From: an uncultured Saprospiraceae bacterium
GTDB lineage: Bacteria > Bacteroidota > Bacteroidia > Chitinophagales > Saprospiraceae
DNA length: 64,000 bases
Direction: 5' to 3'
Assembly: GCA_937941095.1 (NCBI GenBank)
Contig: CALDYJ010000004.1
Span: 1-64,000 of the forward strand
Both the position numbers and the translations under genes were made by a program. Below the pieces are notes generated by a model, which was not told the DNA's origin, searched no databases, and saw nothing but the letters and a program-made list of their open reading frames with translations. Below are positions 63,281-64,000 of this stretch, piece after piece; position 1 is the first letter of the stretch, and every line of letters starts with the position of its first letter.

Positions 63281-64000
63281 ATGAGATTGAATTTTGTCAT
63301 TAGTCTTTTTCTTTCTGTATTTATTTTTAATCAAACCTTTGCGCAAAGCCTTGACGTTAACATACCCAATGGCTTTCCTACCAACTGGTTGCCTGGTCAA
63401 CTACAAGGAGATGACGTCCTCATTGTAAGTGCAAATTATTTTGGTGATGATGAATCACTTGGAGTATTCTCGGATGGCTCAGGAATTGGATTGGATGAAG
63501 GAGTGATTTTGTCTACAGGAAAAGTGCTCGATGCAAATTTGCCTAATGATGAGTTGTTTCAAATTGGGGGAGACATGGCTGTTAATTATGCTGGTTCTGC
63601 CCTAAATGGATTTACTAGTAGAAACATTTATGATGAAAATATTATTCAAATTGGATTCATTCCAACTAAAAATACCATTGAGTTTGAATTTGTCTTCGCT
63701 ACTGAAGAATGGCCAATAAAAATATGCGCCGAAGATCATGATGTATTTGGAATGCTATTGCAAGGAGAAGGGGTTTTCGGTTTTTATGAAGATAATGCAG
63801 AACACTTAGGAAATGTTCCTGGAACAATGATTCCAATCAATATCAAAAACGTCCATGATGAGCATCCTAATGCTGAAACTTGTCCAGCTAGGTATGAAGA
63901 ATTTTTCGAAATCAATCCAATAGGTGGGAGTTTTCCATACAATGGTTATACTACAGTTTTTACAGCCAAGGCGGAGGTTATTCCTTATACGGTTTATACC
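63281..64000 (+). CDS. Choice-of-anchor-L-type secreted protein, 3' end beyond window
   Basis: 240 codons are visible and the frame is open at the edge. Signal peptide (MRLNFVISLFLSVFIFNQTF, cleavage near AQS). The region GVFSDGSGIGLDEGVILSTG, FEFVFATEEWP and DVFGMLLQGEG matches the choice-of-anchor L domain of large Bacteroidota surface proteins, whose C-termini commonly carry gliding- or T9SS-type sorting domains; here that part lies outside the window. Confidence 0.85.
   Translation, partial: MRLNFVISLFLSVFIFNQTFAQSLDVNIPNGFPTNWLPGQLQGDDVLIVSANYFGDDESLGVFSDGSGIGLDEGVILSTGKVLDANLPNDELFQIGGDMAVNYAGSALNGFTSRNIYDENIIQIGFIPTKNTIEFEFVFATEEWPIKICAEDHDVFGMLLQGEGVFGFYEDNAEHLGNVPGTMIPINIKNVHDEHPNAETCPARYEEFFEINPIGGSFPYNGYTTVFTAKAEVIPYTVYT

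Noticed and set aside
63143-63400. 85-residue minus-strand open frame at the window end
   Set aside because: It overlaps the signal peptide of the choice-of-anchor-L gene, starts inside it, and shows no recognisable features.

Overview
The window reads as chromosomal DNA from a member of the Bacteroidota, most likely a marine Saprospiraceae-like bacterium. The grounds are low GC, a SusC/SusD pair, many secreted proteins with C-terminal type IX secretion (T9SS) sorting domains, a bacillithiol-system YtxJ protein, paired dockerin-like repeats of the kind seen in Saprospiraceae surface proteins, several TTG starts with no clear Shine-Dalgarno sequence, and TAnnTTTG -7 promoter boxes. Family names come from reading motifs in the translations; no database search was possible.

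Layout. 1-7.6 kb holds the tail of an atypical SDR, a YkvA protein, a two-part sodium/solute symporter, a SRPBCC protein and YtxJ, then a minus-strand run of a polysaccharide-deacetylase-like gene, upp and a second sodium symporter. 7.7-10.5 kb is a four-gene plus-strand cassette around a small Ras-like GTPase. 10.6-17.7 kb has envelope proteins (a barrel-like protein, an OmpA-family protein, a TPR/PD40 protein) and a minus-strand ABC-ATPase/osmC/aroA operon. 17.9-25.1 kb holds a large secreted S8 protease gene broken by an in-frame TGA and a C-tract frameshift, followed by two tandemly duplicated T9SS-exported proteins. 25.3-35.5 kb is housekeeping: dnaB, an rluB-like gene, a lytic transglycosylase, a DUF2480 protein, scpB, a DksA/TraR-type protein, radA, a DCC protein, asnS and a ctlX-like gene.

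35.6-55.1 kb is a uronate/alginate utilisation locus: manA-like, a fructuronate-reductase-like SDR, uxuA and an Nramp transporter (minus strand), a FadR/GntR regulator with twin palindromic operators, susC, susD, a PL6 and a PL17 alginate lyase, kdgF, an MFS transporter, a DEH-reductase-like SDR, kdgK, eda and an EF-hand protein. The parts fit one pathway: alginate is bound and imported by SusCD, cut by PL6 and PL17 to unsaturated monomer, linearised by KdgF, reduced to KDG, phosphorylated and cleaved to pyruvate and glyceraldehyde-3-phosphate. The uxuA branch joins at KDG.

55.2-59.4 kb is a compact minus-strand operon of one T9SS-exported protein with a cohesin-like N-terminal domain and three small secreted dockerin-like proteins, a possible miniature cohesin-dockerin surface system. 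The window ends with an unrecognised 471-residue protein, a DUF819 membrane protein, lspA and the start of a secreted choice-of-anchor-L protein. The most interesting candidates for undescribed biology are the cohesin/dockerin-only operon and the Ras-like GTPase cassette.
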